NCBI RefSeq assembly: GCF_011064595.1
Contig: NZ_JAALJI010000002.1
Location: forward strand, 62,001 to 126,000
Direction: 5' to 3'
DNA: 64,000 nt
Source of the DNA: Paludisphaera soli
GTDB taxonomy: Bacteria; Planctomycetota; Planctomycetia; Isosphaerales; Isosphaeraceae
The translations under genes and the position numbers were made by a program. Under the pieces are notes generated by a model that did not search any database, was not told the origin of the DNA, and saw only the letters and a list, made by a program, of their open reading frames with translations. Position 1 is the stretch's first letter, and each line of letters starts with the position of its first letter. This document shows positions 34,878 through 43,100 of the stretch, one piece after another.

Positions 34878-35372
34878 ATGGGTTTCCTCAGCGCGTTGCG
34901 TGGGTTCCTCGCCGACAAGTCCCGCCTCGACGCCTCCGAGGAGTCGCGGGAGAAATTCCGGAACGCCTGGGGCCTCGACCCCGAGCCGGAGCCCGACGAG
35001 GAGGCCGGTGCGTCGGCCCCCGGGCCCGACGCCGACGCCGCCTCGGAGTTCGACAAGACTCAGTGGCGGCGCAAGCTCCACCACATCTTCGAGAAGTATC
35101 CCGCGTCGAGCGACGAGTGGCCCCTCCTCATGCGCGAGGCGCGGGCGCTCCGGCTGGACGACGCGTGGGTCGCCCAGGGGATGAAGGAGGAGTTCACCAT
35201 GATGATCCGGGGCCTGATCGCCGACCGGAGGCTGACCGAGGAGGAGCAGGCCCGGCTCGAAGCCGTCCGCAAGCTGATGGGCCTCACGGAGGAGAGGGCC
35301 GCCGCCCTCGTCCGCTCGGTCGTGGCCGAGGCGGAACGTTTCTTCGGCGGCGACGTCGTCGTCGACCACTGA
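34878..35372 (+). CDS. Conserved-looking cytoplasmic protein of unknown function
   Basis: A 164-residue protein, not recognised. GGAGG eight bases ahead of ATG 34878 supports the start. The N-terminus is helical (MGFLSALRGFLADKSRLD), followed by an acidic Pro/Glu/Ala linker (about 34-58). A predicted all-helical domain (about 60-155) contains QWRRKLHHIFEKYPAS and LTEEEQARLEAVRKLMGL, the latter faintly reminiscent of TerB-like helical folds. There is no signal peptide. It follows the beta-lactamase-like gene on the same strand with a hairpin between, so joint transcription is uncertain. Confidence 0.7.
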   Translation: MGFLSALRGFLADKSRLDASEESREKFRNAWGLDPEPEPDEEAGASAPGPDADAASEFDKTQWRRKLHHIFEKYPASSDEWPLLMREARALRLDDAWVAQGMKEEFTMMIRGLIADRRLTEEEQARLEAVRKLMGLTEERAAALVRSVVAEAERFFGGDVVVDH

Positions 35373-35398
35373 GCTCCGCGAGCGGGGTCGGGGTCGGA

Positions 35399-35785
35399 TC
35401 AGCGGAGCTTTTCCGGCAGAGCCTGCGGCTTCCCCTCGCGGTCGACGCAGGCGAGCGTGGTGCGGCCCTCGGCGAGCAGGACGCCGTCGCGCATGAGCTT
35501 GTACTCGTGCACGATCTTGACGTGCGTCACCCGGGCGACCGAGGTCTTCAGGGTCAGCAGGTCGTCGTACCGGGCGGGCTGGCGGAATTTGCATTCCAGG
35601 TCGACGATGACCAGGAAGAACCCGGCGTCCTCGATCTCCCGATAGCTCTCGCCGCGGGCCCGCAGCAGCTCCGTCCGGCCGGCCTCGAAATAGACCGCGT
35701 AGTTCGCGTGGTGCAGGAGCCCCATCCGGTCGGTCTCCGCGTACCGCACCCGGATCTGCGTGTCCCAGCTGTCGACCTGACTCAT
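35399..35785 (-). CDS. Acyl-CoA thioesterase, 4-hydroxybenzoyl-CoA thioesterase (YbgC/FadM) type
   Basis: A 128-residue single hotdog-fold enzyme hydrolysing acyl-CoA thioesters. The signature is RYAETDRMGLLHHANYAVYF, with the catalytic Asp/Glu region ETDRMG and the substrate-site HHANY. EAGRTELLR continues the central helix. ATG 35785 (MSQVDSWDTQIRV) is preferred to longer frames at 35838 and 35938, because this family begins just before the first strand. The physiological substrate is unknown; YbgC homologues act with the Tol-Pal system, but no tol genes are seen here. The next gene downstream in its strand direction is convergent. Confidence 0.88.
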   Translation of the reverse strand: MSQVDSWDTQIRVRYAETDRMGLLHHANYAVYFEAGRTELLRARGESYREIEDAGFFLVIVDLECKFRQPARYDDLLTLKTSVARVTHVKIVHEYKLMRDGVLLAEGRTTLACVDREGKPQALPEKLR

Positions 35786-35835
35786 CGCCTCGTCCCTTCG
35801 GGATTCCCGGACCTCGCCGCCGCCGCCGTCCGCCG

Positions 35836-36576
35836 TCATCGCCGGATCGCCCCGGATTCGGATCCGGGAACGGCCGCCGCTTTCGACTCCCCCCCCGGCG
35901 GCGAGACGACGATCAGCGGGTAGGGGTCGTAGGGCCACGCCTCGCGACTCGGGTTCCCGGGCTTGTAGCCCGAATCGGCCCAGCGGCGGAACGTCTCGGG
36001 TCGATGTTGCAAACCTTCGGCCGCCAGCCAGGCCTCGTACTGGTCGAGGGCCTCCGACATGATCCGGCCGTCGCCGAAAGGGACGTAAAGATACTTCAAC
36101 GCCAGTTGTTCGCGAGCGTCTCCGAGCGTCGAGCCCTCGCGGAGAAGCTCGGCGAAGGCGGAGACCAGGCCGGTGCGCTCCGACCCCCAGGCGCAGTGGA
36201 TCACGACGGGGTAGCTCATCTCGTCGAGCGCCTTGACGAGGGTGCGGAGCTGGACGCGGGACATCCAGACGCAGGAGGAGAGCGAGACGTCGACCTGGGT
36301 GGCCCCGGCGGCGAGCGTCGCGGAGCGCTCGTCGCGATACCAGGCCTTGGCCGGATTGGGGCCCCGGAGGTTCAGGACGGTCCGGATGCCTCGGTCACGA
36401 AGGGTCCTCGCCAGATGGCCCGCCGACATCTGCGCCGAGCGATAGATCCGCCCCGGCTGCACGATCCCGAAGTTGTCGTTGGCCTGATTCCACCCGATCC
36501 AGGCCGTCGGGATCAGGAGCAGCAAGGCGACCGTCGCCAGGGTCCGCCGGACGATCCGTCTTCGCGTGCTTGCCAC
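35836..36576 (-). CDS. Membrane-anchored tyrosine/dual-specificity phosphatase, copy 2
   Basis: A 246-residue protein with a transmembrane anchor at about residues 12-29 (TLATVALLLLIPTAWIGW) and an external phosphatase domain. The PTP loop is HCAWGSERTG, with nucleophile Cys128 and phosphate-binding Arg134. The start is GTG 36576, supported by GGGAGG six bases upstream. This places its first 182 bases inside the frame of the preceding phosphatase gene. NFGIVQPGRIYRSAQM matches the layout KRVQVIHPGRLVRGAW of the neighbour, so the two are paralogues. Its substrates, presumably phosphotyrosine proteins or phospholipids outside the cytoplasm, are unknown. Confidence 0.82.
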   Translation of the reverse strand: MASTRRRIVRRTLATVALLLLIPTAWIGWNQANDNFGIVQPGRIYRSAQMSAGHLARTLRDRGIRTVLNLRGPNPAKAWYRDERSATLAAGATQVDVSLSSCVWMSRVQLRTLVKALDEMSYPVVIHCAWGSERTGLVSAFAELLREGSTLGDAREQLALKYLYVPFGDGRIMSEALDQYEAWLAAEGLQHRPETFRRWADSGYKPGNPSREAWPYDPYPLIVVSPPGGESKAAAVPGSESGAIRR

Positions 36577-37180
36577 TCCCGACCTCCCAGTAGCCGACGC
36601 CGGGTTCGGGCGACAGCGTCGCCTGGACCCGGGCGAATTCTTCAATCAGGAACTGATCGTTGCGATCCACGAGGGCGTCGGGGCGGGCCCAGGAATAGCT
36701 GGACACCGTATCCCAGGCCTGCTTCGCCGTGTACCCCTCGTGCCGGATCAGGTACGCCGCGTGAGCGAGGCTGGTGCGGTGATGGCCGGCCACGCAATGG
36801 AAGAAGACCGGCTGCCGCGCGGGGTCGGCCAGCAAGTCGGCCGCGATCACCATCTGCTCGATGGTCGCGCGAGACCCGCGCATCGGGATGATGACCCAGT
36901 CGAGGCCCCGTTCCCGGACCACTCCGCTCTGATTGACGAACTTCCCGTCCGTCGAGTTGATCGCCGTGAGGGTCACGATGGTCTTGATCCCCTCGCGCGA
37001 GACGAGCCGGCGAAGGGGGGCCGGCTGCTGCCAGGCTCCGCGTACCAGGCGGCCGGGATGGATCACCTGGACGCGCTTCTCGAACAGCTCGTCGCGAAGC
37101 AGGATCAGCCCGGCCGCCAGGCCCGCGATCAGCAGGCCGACCGAGGCGAGCAACCAGGGACGATGAAGGCGACGGATCAC
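36395..37180 (-). CDS. Membrane-anchored tyrosine/dual-specificity phosphatase, copy 1
   Basis: A 261-residue protein starting at GTG 37180 with AAGGAG five bases upstream. A transmembrane segment (LLASVGLLIAGLAAGLILL) precedes the phosphatase domain, whose PTP loop is HCVAGHHRTS (Cys129, Arg135). The domain appears to end around PEPGVGYWEVG. The last 60 or so residues (from GSGKHAKTDRPADPG on) are read out of phase through the start of the next phosphatase gene and are Asp/Gly/Arg-rich like a shadow frame. The tail may be a real extension, or the natural stop may have been lost. The two genes are surely co-transcribed. Confidence 0.8.
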   Translation of the reverse strand: MIRRLHRPWLLASVGLLIAGLAAGLILLRDELFEKRVQVIHPGRLVRGAWQQPAPLRRLVSREGIKTIVTLTAINSTDGKFVNQSGVVRERGLDWVIIPMRGSRATIEQMVIAADLLADPARQPVFFHCVAGHHRTSLAHAAYLIRHEGYTAKQAWDTVSSYSWARPDALVDRNDQFLIEEFARVQATLSPEPGVGYWEVGSGKHAKTDRPADPGDGRLAAPDPDGLDRVESGQRQLRDRAAGADLSLGADVGGPSGEDPS

Positions 37181-37484
37181 GCAGGCTCCTTCCCGGCGGG
37201 GGCGCACGGCTCGGGCGGGACGAGGGCGACCAACTCACCGCTTCCCGGCCCGAATCGAGTCGGATTGTAGCCGCGACGTCTTACGGGGCAAGAGCAACCC
37301 GGCGAGCGACGGGCTCTCGGAGGGACGAAGACGCAGGCCGATCGACGCGTCACCCCGACCCGGCGGTCGGCGCGGCGTGATCCCGGCCCATGGTGGCGAT
37401 GGCAAGTTTGCGGAGGAGGTTCGGACGGCAAGGCGGGGGGGGTCGGCCTTCGAAATGGAAGGCTTGGGGCGGCTCAGTCGGCGA

Positions 37485-37976
37485 TTACTCGCCGGAGGCC
37501 TGGGAGCGGGAGCGACGCCGGGCCGTGGGCTCCGCGTCCATCGCCGCGAGGTATCGAGAGGTCTCGCTCTGGGCCGGCGGCGGGATGATCGGCAGGAGCC
37601 GGAACGACTCCTCGACGATTCGCGCGATGCCGTCCGCGAGGGGCGACCCCAGCAGCAGCCGGAACTTCTCCATCAACTCTTCGCCCCGTTCGGTCGCCGG
37701 AGAGCGATCGCCGATCAGACTCCCGAGCGAGGGACCGGCCACGGCCGCTTCCTCGACATCGCTCTCGCCGAGCAGCGGGGTGGAATCCAGCAGGACTTCC
37801 AGCGGCACTCCCAGGGCCCGGGAGATCCGGCGAAGCGTGCCGGCCTGGGGCTTCGAGGTGTTGCCTCGCTCGATCTGATAGAGGGCGGTCCGGGAGATCT
37901 TCGCGCGGTTGGCGAGCTCGTCGGGCCCCCACCCCTTGGCATATCGCAAGTCGCGAATCCGTTTCGCAAGGTTCAT
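37485..37976 (-). CDS. XRE-family helix-turn-helix transcriptional regulator
   Basis: A 163-residue DNA-binding protein. Residues 2-58 are a classic lambda-repressor-like HTH: LAKRIRDLRYAKGW, DELANRAKISRTALYQIERG and LRRISRALGVPLEVLLD. The remaining 100 residues are an acidic linker and a helical segment ELMEKFRLLLGSPLADGI, possibly for oligomerisation, with no ligand domain recognised. ATG 37976 is chosen because the HTH begins there; the frame is open to ATG 38015. A promoter with a TGATCA palindrome in its spacer lies upstream, so autoregulation is likely. Its other targets may include the adjacent phosphatase genes; this is inference. Confidence 0.85.
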   Translation of the reverse strand: MNLAKRIRDLRYAKGWGPDELANRAKISRTALYQIERGNTSKPQAGTLRRISRALGVPLEVLLDSTPLLGESDVEEAAVAGPSLGSLIGDRSPATERGEELMEKFRLLLGSPLADGIARIVEESFRLLPIIPPPAQSETSRYLAAMDAEPTARRRSRSQASGE

Positions 37977-38075
37977 GGAAATACTCGTTTCTGACAGCAG
38001 GTCGGACGGCATCAATTCGAGATGATCCAGAGGCGTGCGACCGGAATCGACCGCGAAGATCCTCGACTAAGGAGA

Positions 38076-38103
38076 ATGATACGTGATCAGCAAACAAAAT
38101 CAA
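38076..38103 (-). promoter_or_regulatory. Promoter of the XRE regulator gene
   Basis: On the minus strand TTGATT (38103-38098) and TATCAT (38081-38076) are separated by 16 bases and match the sigma-70 consensus at four and five of six positions. Transcription would start near 38069 and give a leader of about 93 bases to ATG 37976. The palindrome TGATCA at 38084-38089 lies in the spacer next to the -10 element. Confidence 0.55.
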
Positions 38104-38328
38104 TTGCGAAATGAGCATGTCGGCCTAGATAAGAATTTCCAGTTCTGATCACGCGTCTCCTGGCGATTCTACCGCCCTCGCACACGGGGATCGTCAGTTC
38201 CGAAATCCTGCAACCTTCTGATCATGCACGCCCCCCCCGGCGACGATCGTCGATCGGCGGCATCGACGGTCCCGACTTTCGCAACCGTCCGAAAATCGAG
38301 AGCAAGGCCTTGCGCCTCAAGGTGATCA
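38084..38328. repeat. Cluster of four TGATCA palindromes, candidate operators
   Basis: TGATCA occurs at 38084-38089, 38146-38151, 38219-38224 and 38323-38328. Flanks are shared: the second and third read TTCTGATCA followed by C or T and then GC, and the reverse complement of the first reads TGCTGATCACG. Centre-to-centre distances are 62, 73 and 104 bases, close to 6, 7 and 10 helical turns. They probably bind the XRE regulator encoded next to them. Confidence 0.5.
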
Positions 38329-38853
38329 CACGGACTAACCGATTCGGTCAGGCTCGATTCGATGAATTCCTTCGCCGGATCAGAATGCGTCCCGACAGGC
38401 TTCCGCGAATCGCTTGATCGGGGGATGTCACGACAGTTCGGCAGGATCAACAAGCTTTCAGGATCATCAACCGAAAAGATCTGTTTGCATAAGCTCGACT
38501 CGCGAACCGATCGGCATAAATCATATCGAAATCCAACGACGTCTTGACGCGGATGTCGTCTGCTTGCCTGAAGCGGCCTGGAGAGAAGGGCCTGCCCACC
38601 GGCGTCCGAGAAATCCGCATCTTTGGCAGTAAGATTCTGGCCCGACTCTCGTCTACTCGACGGAGAGGGGCCGAGGCTGGGCACCACGATCGAGGCCGAC
38701 CCTTGGGTGTCCGGAACGGCGATCGATCGCCAGGCTTCTTGCAAACCGGATGCCATCGCCGCAATTCGGGCGATGGCCGGGCCGTCCCGATGAAACCGGC
38801 CGGCGTCGTCCAACGTGGGGCGGACGACTCATCCCAGTGAGATCGAGGCCGAG

Positions 38854-39468
38854 ATGACCTCAAGCAATCGGATGATGGCGACTTTCCCGTGGACCCGCGA
38901 GACGATGGAGGCGGCGGGGCAAAGCCCTGCTCCCAGCTATCGCGTCGGCGAGATCCTCCTGGACGGCCGGACCTCGTGGCCCGAGGGGGCTCAGTACGGT
39001 TACGGGCCCGAAGGGCACTCCTTGACCATTTTCGCCCCGATCGAGGAGCGGCCGTTGGTCGACGAGGTGCGGCGGGGAGACGCCCACTTCGCCCTGACGA
39101 CGCTGGGACCGGTCCTCTACCTGGCCTTCCGATTCGGGAACTCCGGCGGCTGGGACGACGTCCCTTACGCCTGGCATCTGCAGCATCCGACGGCCCGGGC
39201 CGTCCCGCCTCCCGATCTCTCGCCGGAGAGCCGGGCGCTGCTCTGGATCTCGCTGGTCGGCACGAAAGACGGCGTCGTCCACGCCCAGCGCGGGGTGACC
39301 CTGAGCCCCGGATTCACCCAATCCCTGCACCGGGCCATCCGCCGCCAGGCCGCCGCCCCCTTCGACCCGCTCGAGTGTGCGTTGGCGATCGCCGAGGCGA
39401 CCGCCGGGCGGCCGAGCGCCGCTCAGCGGCTGTTGCAGGCATCGGCCTGGACGAAAGGGAACGCCTGA
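38854..39468 (+). CDS. Protein of unknown function
   Basis: A 204-residue cytoplasmic protein that I do not recognise. It starts at ATG 38854 after a weak GAGG (38845-38848), with ATG 38872 as an alternative. The first half appears to be a beta-rich domain (LTIFAPIEERPLVDEVRRGD, ALTTLGPVLYLAFRFG), with conserved-looking aromatic residues in GGWDDVPYAWHLQHP. The second half has LLWISLVGTKDGVVHAQRG and a helical C-terminus (CALAIAEATAGRPSAAQRL). Its codon use looks like that of the neighbouring genes, in contrast to the upstream low-GC stretch. It stands alone; the convergent GT4 gene ends 31 bases downstream. Confidence 0.65.
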   Translation: MTSSNRMMATFPWTRETMEAAGQSPAPSYRVGEILLDGRTSWPEGAQYGYGPEGHSLTIFAPIEERPLVDEVRRGDAHFALTTLGPVLYLAFRFGNSGGWDDVPYAWHLQHPTARAVPPPDLSPESRALLWISLVGTKDGVVHAQRGVTLSPGFTQSLHRAIRRQAAAPFDPLECALAIAEATAGRPSAAQRLLQASAWTKGNA

Positions 39469-39499
39469 GCGTCCCCGGTCTCCTACCCGGCGGCGGTGC

Positions 39500-40666
39500 T
39501 CAGGCGAATCCGAGGACCTTCGACCACAGTTCCTCGTAGCGGGCGACCATCCGGCGAGTCGAGAACTCGGCCTCGACCCGCAGCCGCCCGGCCTTGCCTT
39601 GCGACCTCTCGATTTCGCGGTCCGTCAGCGCCTCGAAGATCGCCGCGGCCAGGCCGGGGGGATCGCCCGCCGGGACGATCCGGCCCGTTCGACCGGGGAT
39701 GACGAGTTCCTCGACGCCCTCGACGGCCGTCGAGATCACCGGCAGCCCGGCGGCCATCGCCTCCAGGACGACGTTCGGCATCCCCTCCCAGTGGGCCGCG
39801 TGGACGAGCAAGTCGGCCGATCGCAGAAGCGACGGCACGTCGTCGCGGCGGCCCAGCACCACGACCCGGCCCGCGAGCCCCGACCGCTCGGCGACCTGGG
39901 CGTCGAGCCAGCCCCGCATCGGGCCGTCGCCGACGATCGCCAGCCGCCAGGGGGCCGGCCCGTCGCCGACCCGCTCGACGGCCTCCAGCAGGTCGGGCAG
40001 CCCTTTCTGGACGTCGAGCCGGCCCACCGTCAGCGCCAGGACGACGTCTTCCGGCACTCCCAGGCTCTTTCGAGGCGTCGGCTCGGCCTCGTCGAACCGC
40101 GACGGGTCGACGCCGTTGGGGATGACCGTGAGCCGATCCGGGTCGAGCCCCCCCCGCTCCACGCTGAACCGCCGGACCCCCTCGGACACGCAGACCGAGC
40201 CGCACGCCAGGCGGTTGGTCATGCGGTCGAGCGTCAAGTGCCAGCCCTTCTGATGCTCGGCGACGCGGAGCCCGCCGAGCATCCAGGGCGAACCGGCGAG
40301 CGGCCCCGCCAGCCGCGACAGGACGTTGGCGTGGAAGAGGAAGCTCTGCACCAGCGCGGGCCGATGCCGCCTCAACGCCTTCGCCAGCCGGAGGACCGCC
40401 AGATCGGGCCTTCGTCGGCTCAGGCCCAGGCTCTCGCAGGGGACGCCGGCCGACCGGATGGTCGCCGCCAGCGCGCCTTCCCCGCTCAGGTTCAGGACCA
40501 GCGGGGACCACCGCCGTCGATCGAGGCCGACGGCAAGGCTGGTGAGGGCGCGTTCGGCCCCGCCGACGTCCAGGTCGGTGATCGTCAGGGCGATCGGGAC
40601 GGGGGCGTCGGGCCGGGGCCTGGGACTTCGTCGCGCGATCTCCAGGCGTCGCTTCAGGCTCTGCAC
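39500..40666 (-). CDS. GT4-family glycosyltransferase
   Basis: A 388-residue GT-B-fold enzyme. The N-terminal acceptor domain has the typical DLDVGGAERALTSLAVGL. The C-terminal donor domain has VGRLDVQKGLPDLLEAV and the EX7E motif in WEGMPNVVLEAMAAGLPV, so it should be a retaining transferase using a nucleotide sugar. No signal peptide is present. I place the start at GTG 40666 (MQSLKRRLEIARR), because the divergent queA gene begins about 100 bases away; the ribosome binding site is weak. The frame continues open far upstream but is only the shadow of other genes there. The product (lipid, capsule or exopolysaccharide) is unknown. Confidence 0.88.
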   Translation of the reverse strand: MQSLKRRLEIARRSPRPRPDAPVPIALTITDLDVGGAERALTSLAVGLDRRRWSPLVLNLSGEGALAATIRSAGVPCESLGLSRRRPDLAVLRLAKALRRHRPALVQSFLFHANVLSRLAGPLAGSPWMLGGLRVAEHQKGWHLTLDRMTNRLACGSVCVSEGVRRFSVERGGLDPDRLTVIPNGVDPSRFDEAEPTPRKSLGVPEDVVLALTVGRLDVQKGLPDLLEAVERVGDGPAPWRLAIVGDGPMRGWLDAQVAERSGLAGRVVVLGRRDDVPSLLRSADLLVHAAHWEGMPNVVLEAMAAGLPVISTAVEGVEELVIPGRTGRIVPAGDPPGLAAAIFEALTDREIERSQGKAGRLRVEAEFSTRRMVARYEELWSKVLGFA

Positions 40667-40762
40667 GGTATACTCGTCGACTGGATGGCCGGAGCGGCGA
40701 CGTCGGCGACCGCCACCGCCGATCTTACCCCGGAACCGCGACGAGAGAGAGCCCTGGCCGCC

Positions 40763-41809
40763 GTGTTGACCTCGGAATACGACTTCGACCTCCCCGACGA
40801 GCTGATCGCGCAGCACCCCGTCGAGCCGCGCCACGCCTCCCGCCTCATGGTGGTCGACCGCCGATCCGGGACGATCGCGCACCAACAGTTCGACGAGCTC
40901 CCCGACCTGCTCGACCCCGCCGACGTCCTCGTCCGGAACGACTCGCGCGTGGTCCCCGCCCGCTTGATCGGACGCCGCGAATCCACCGGGGGCAAGTGGG
41001 AGGGGCTGTTCCTCCGCGATCACGAGGACGGCCGCTGGGAGATCCTGGCCCGCACCCGGGGCCGGCCGGACCCGGGCGAGGTCGTGGTCGTCGGCGACGC
41101 CCCGGGGCTCCGGTTGATCCTGGAAGGCCGCGGGCCGGGAGGGTCCTGGATTGTGCGGCCGGCGGGCGAGGATCCCGCGGCGACGACGCTCGGCCTGCTC
41201 GAACGCCACGGCCGGACGCCCCTGCCCCCCTACATCCGCCGAGGCGCGGCGGCCGCCGACGACCTGCTGCGCTACCAGACCGTCTACGCGCGTCGGCCCG
41301 GCTCCGTCGCCGCCCCCACGGCGGGCCTGCACTTCACCCAGGACGTGTTCGCGAGGCTCGCAACCCGGGGGATCGCCACGGCCGACGTGACGCTGCACGT
41401 CGGCGTCGGCACGTTCCGGCCGATCGAGGCCCCGACGATCGACGCCCACGTCATGCACGCCGAATGGGCCGAGGTCCCCGCCGAGACCGCCGAGCTGCTC
41501 AACGCCCGGCGCGACCGGGGCGGCCGGATCGTGGCCGTGGGGACGACCTCGACCCGGACGTTGGAGACGGCGGCGGCCTCGGGTCGGGTGGAGGCCTACC
41601 AGGGGCGGACGGACCTGTTCATCCGCCCCGGCCACGCCTTCCGCGCGGTCGGGGCCCTGGTGACGAACTTCCACCTGCCGAGGAGCAGCCTGCTGGTGCT
41701 GGTCTCCGCCCTGGGAGGGCTCGAACTGGTCCGGGAGGCCTACGCCGAGGCCGTCCGCGAACGCTACCGATTCTACAGCTACGGCGACGCCATGCTGGTC
41801 CTCGCGTGA
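40763..41809 (+). CDS. queA: S-adenosylmethionine:tRNA ribosyltransferase-isomerase
   Basis: A 348-residue enzyme of queuosine biosynthesis that transfers and isomerises the ribosyl group of SAM onto 7-aminomethyl-7-deazaguanine in tRNA, giving epoxyqueuosine. The start GTG 40763 gives LTSEYDFDLPDELIAQHPVE, the standard QueA N-terminus; an in-frame ATG at 40685 would add 26 atypical residues. Further signatures are NDSRVVPARLIGRR, APTAGLHFT, HVGVGTFRPI, VGTTSTRTLE and LVTNFHLPRSSLLVLVSA. It is alone in its operon; the sigma factor gene is convergent, 24 bases past its stop. Confidence 0.95.
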   Translation: MLTSEYDFDLPDELIAQHPVEPRHASRLMVVDRRSGTIAHQQFDELPDLLDPADVLVRNDSRVVPARLIGRRESTGGKWEGLFLRDHEDGRWEILARTRGRPDPGEVVVVGDAPGLRLILEGRGPGGSWIVRPAGEDPAATTLGLLERHGRTPLPPYIRRGAAAADDLLRYQTVYARRPGSVAAPTAGLHFTQDVFARLATRGIATADVTLHVGVGTFRPIEAPTIDAHVMHAEWAEVPAETAELLNARRDRGGRIVAVGTTSTRTLETAAASGRVEAYQGRTDLFIRPGHAFRAVGALVTNFHLPRSSLLVLVSALGGLELVREAYAEAVRERYRFYSYGDAMLVLA

Positions 41810-41832
41810 GCGTCGGGGAGGGCGCGCCGCGG

Positions 41833-42690
41833 TCAGCGGCGGACCAGCTCGCTGGCGTCCTCCAGGTCGTGGATCAGCTTGCGGATGGCCTGGCCCTCGA
41901 GTTGCCGGACTCGCTCGCGCGTCAGGCCGAGGCGCTCGCCGACCTCGCGCAGGGTCATCGGCTCGTAGGGCTCCAGGCCGAACCGCATGCGGACCACGGC
42001 CGCCTCTCGGTCGTCGAGCGCGTCGAGGCGGTCGAAGACCCGCTCCAGGTCGTCGGTCTCGATCATCACGTCCTCGACCCCCTTGCCGCGATCGTCGGTC
42101 AGGATGTCGTCGAGGATCTGCTTGTCGTCCTCGGAGTTCTCCATCTGGTGGGTCAAGCTGTTGACCCGGATGGCCTTGGCGACGATGCCGATCTTCTTCT
42201 TCGAGAGCTTCAGGGCCTTGCCGACCTCGTCGATCGTGGGCTGGCGGCCGAGACGCTCGGCCAGGATGTTGGACGCCCGCTTCCACTTCGCCAGCAGGCT
42301 GACCATGTAGGCGGGCAGGCGGATCGGCTTGCCGTTGTTCATCACGGCGCGGCGGATGGACTGCTTGATCCAGTAGCTGGCATAAGTGCTGAAGCGGGTC
42401 TCCATCAGGCCGTCGAAGCCCTCGACCGCCCGCATCAGGCCGAGGTTCCCTTCCTCGATGAGGTCCTCGATGTTGAGGCCCTTGCCCAGGTATCCCCGGG
42501 CGATGTTCACCACGAGGCGGAGGTTCGCCTTCACCATATGCTCGCGGGCGTAGGGATCGCCCGCCGCGACCTTCTCGGCCAGCTCGCGCTCCTCCTCGGC
42601 GGAGAGGAGGGGCGTCTCGTTGATCTCCATGAGGTAGATCTGGAGCGGCGACCCGCCCGGCTCGCGGCGATTCGAGTTCTTGGAAACCAT
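41833..42690 (-). CDS. Sigma-70 family RNA polymerase sigma factor, group 1/2 type without region 1.1
   Basis: A 285-residue sigma factor. Region 1.2 (SPLQIYLMEINETPLLS) is followed by region 2 (ANLRLVVNIARGYLGKGLNIE, GNLGLMRAVEGFD and the -10 recognition segment RFSTYASYWIKQSIRRAV), region 3 (LAERLGRQPTIDEVGKAL), and region 4 with the -35 recognition helix LGLTRERVRQLEGQAIRKL. It lacks the long acidic region 1.1 of the housekeeping factor, so it is probably an RpoD-like or RpoS-like alternative factor. ATG 42690 has AGGAG nine bases ahead. A candidate promoter lies at 42816-42843. Confidence 0.93.
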   Translation of the reverse strand: MVSKNSNRREPGGSPLQIYLMEINETPLLSAEEERELAEKVAAGDPYAREHMVKANLRLVVNIARGYLGKGLNIEDLIEEGNLGLMRAVEGFDGLMETRFSTYASYWIKQSIRRAVMNNGKPIRLPAYMVSLLAKWKRASNILAERLGRQPTIDEVGKALKLSKKKIGIVAKAIRVNSLTHQMENSEDDKQILDDILTDDRGKGVEDVMIETDDLERVFDRLDALDDREAAVVRMRFGLEPYEPMTLREVGERLGLTRERVRQLEGQAIRKLIHDLEDASELVRR

Positions 42691-42815
42691 CTGAGGATGC
42701 TCCTGGTGTGCCCGCGACGACGGGGCGGCGACCCCGCCCCTGCCGGGCGAGTTCCGGGCGCGCCCGGCCCTGATCGACGACCCCGCGAATCGTCCCCGAC
42801 GGGGCCGTCCGAGAT

Positions 42816-42843
42816 AACCTAAGACGTCTCGGATCGCAGTCAA
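42816..42843 (-). promoter_or_regulatory. Candidate promoter of the sigma factor gene
   Basis: On the minus strand TTGACT (42843-42838) and TAGGTT (42821-42816) are spaced by 16 bases; the -35 matches five of six consensus positions and the -10 only three. The leader to ATG 42690 would be about 119 bases. Confidence 0.4.
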
Positions 42844-43100
42844 CAAACCGGTCGCATGGGGGGATGGAATGGGTCCGCGCGGCCGACGAAGGGGGAGCGA
42901 CGGAGCGTGTCGCGCGGGGGGCGGGGGCGGTCCGCGATGGGCCGGCTCGGCGAATTCGGCTCATCGTGGGGCGCGGGCCTTGCCGATGATCGTTTCGTCG
43001 CCGGGCCGAGCAACGGCCGGCCCCATCCCGCCGGGAAGGCTTCCGGCCGGGCGGGGGAGGAACGGATTTCTCGGGGCGGACTTTGGAGAAGGGATTCGTC

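Larger units (their letters stand above)
37977..38853. other. Low-GC, gene-poor region upstream of the XRE regulator
   Basis: 877 bases with a visibly lower GC content than anywhere else in the window, especially 38070-38160 and 38400-38560. Open frames here (for example 38169-38813 on the minus strand) have no family character, no ribosome binding sites and no matching codon bias by eye. It holds the regulator's promoter and four TGATCA palindromes. It may contain decayed genes or a small RNA that I cannot identify. Confidence 0.5.

Noticed and set aside
38169-38813. 214-codon minus-strand frame in the low-GC region
   Set aside because: No ribosome binding site, no recognisable domain, and irregular composition. 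It is kept only as a possibility within the unexplained region.
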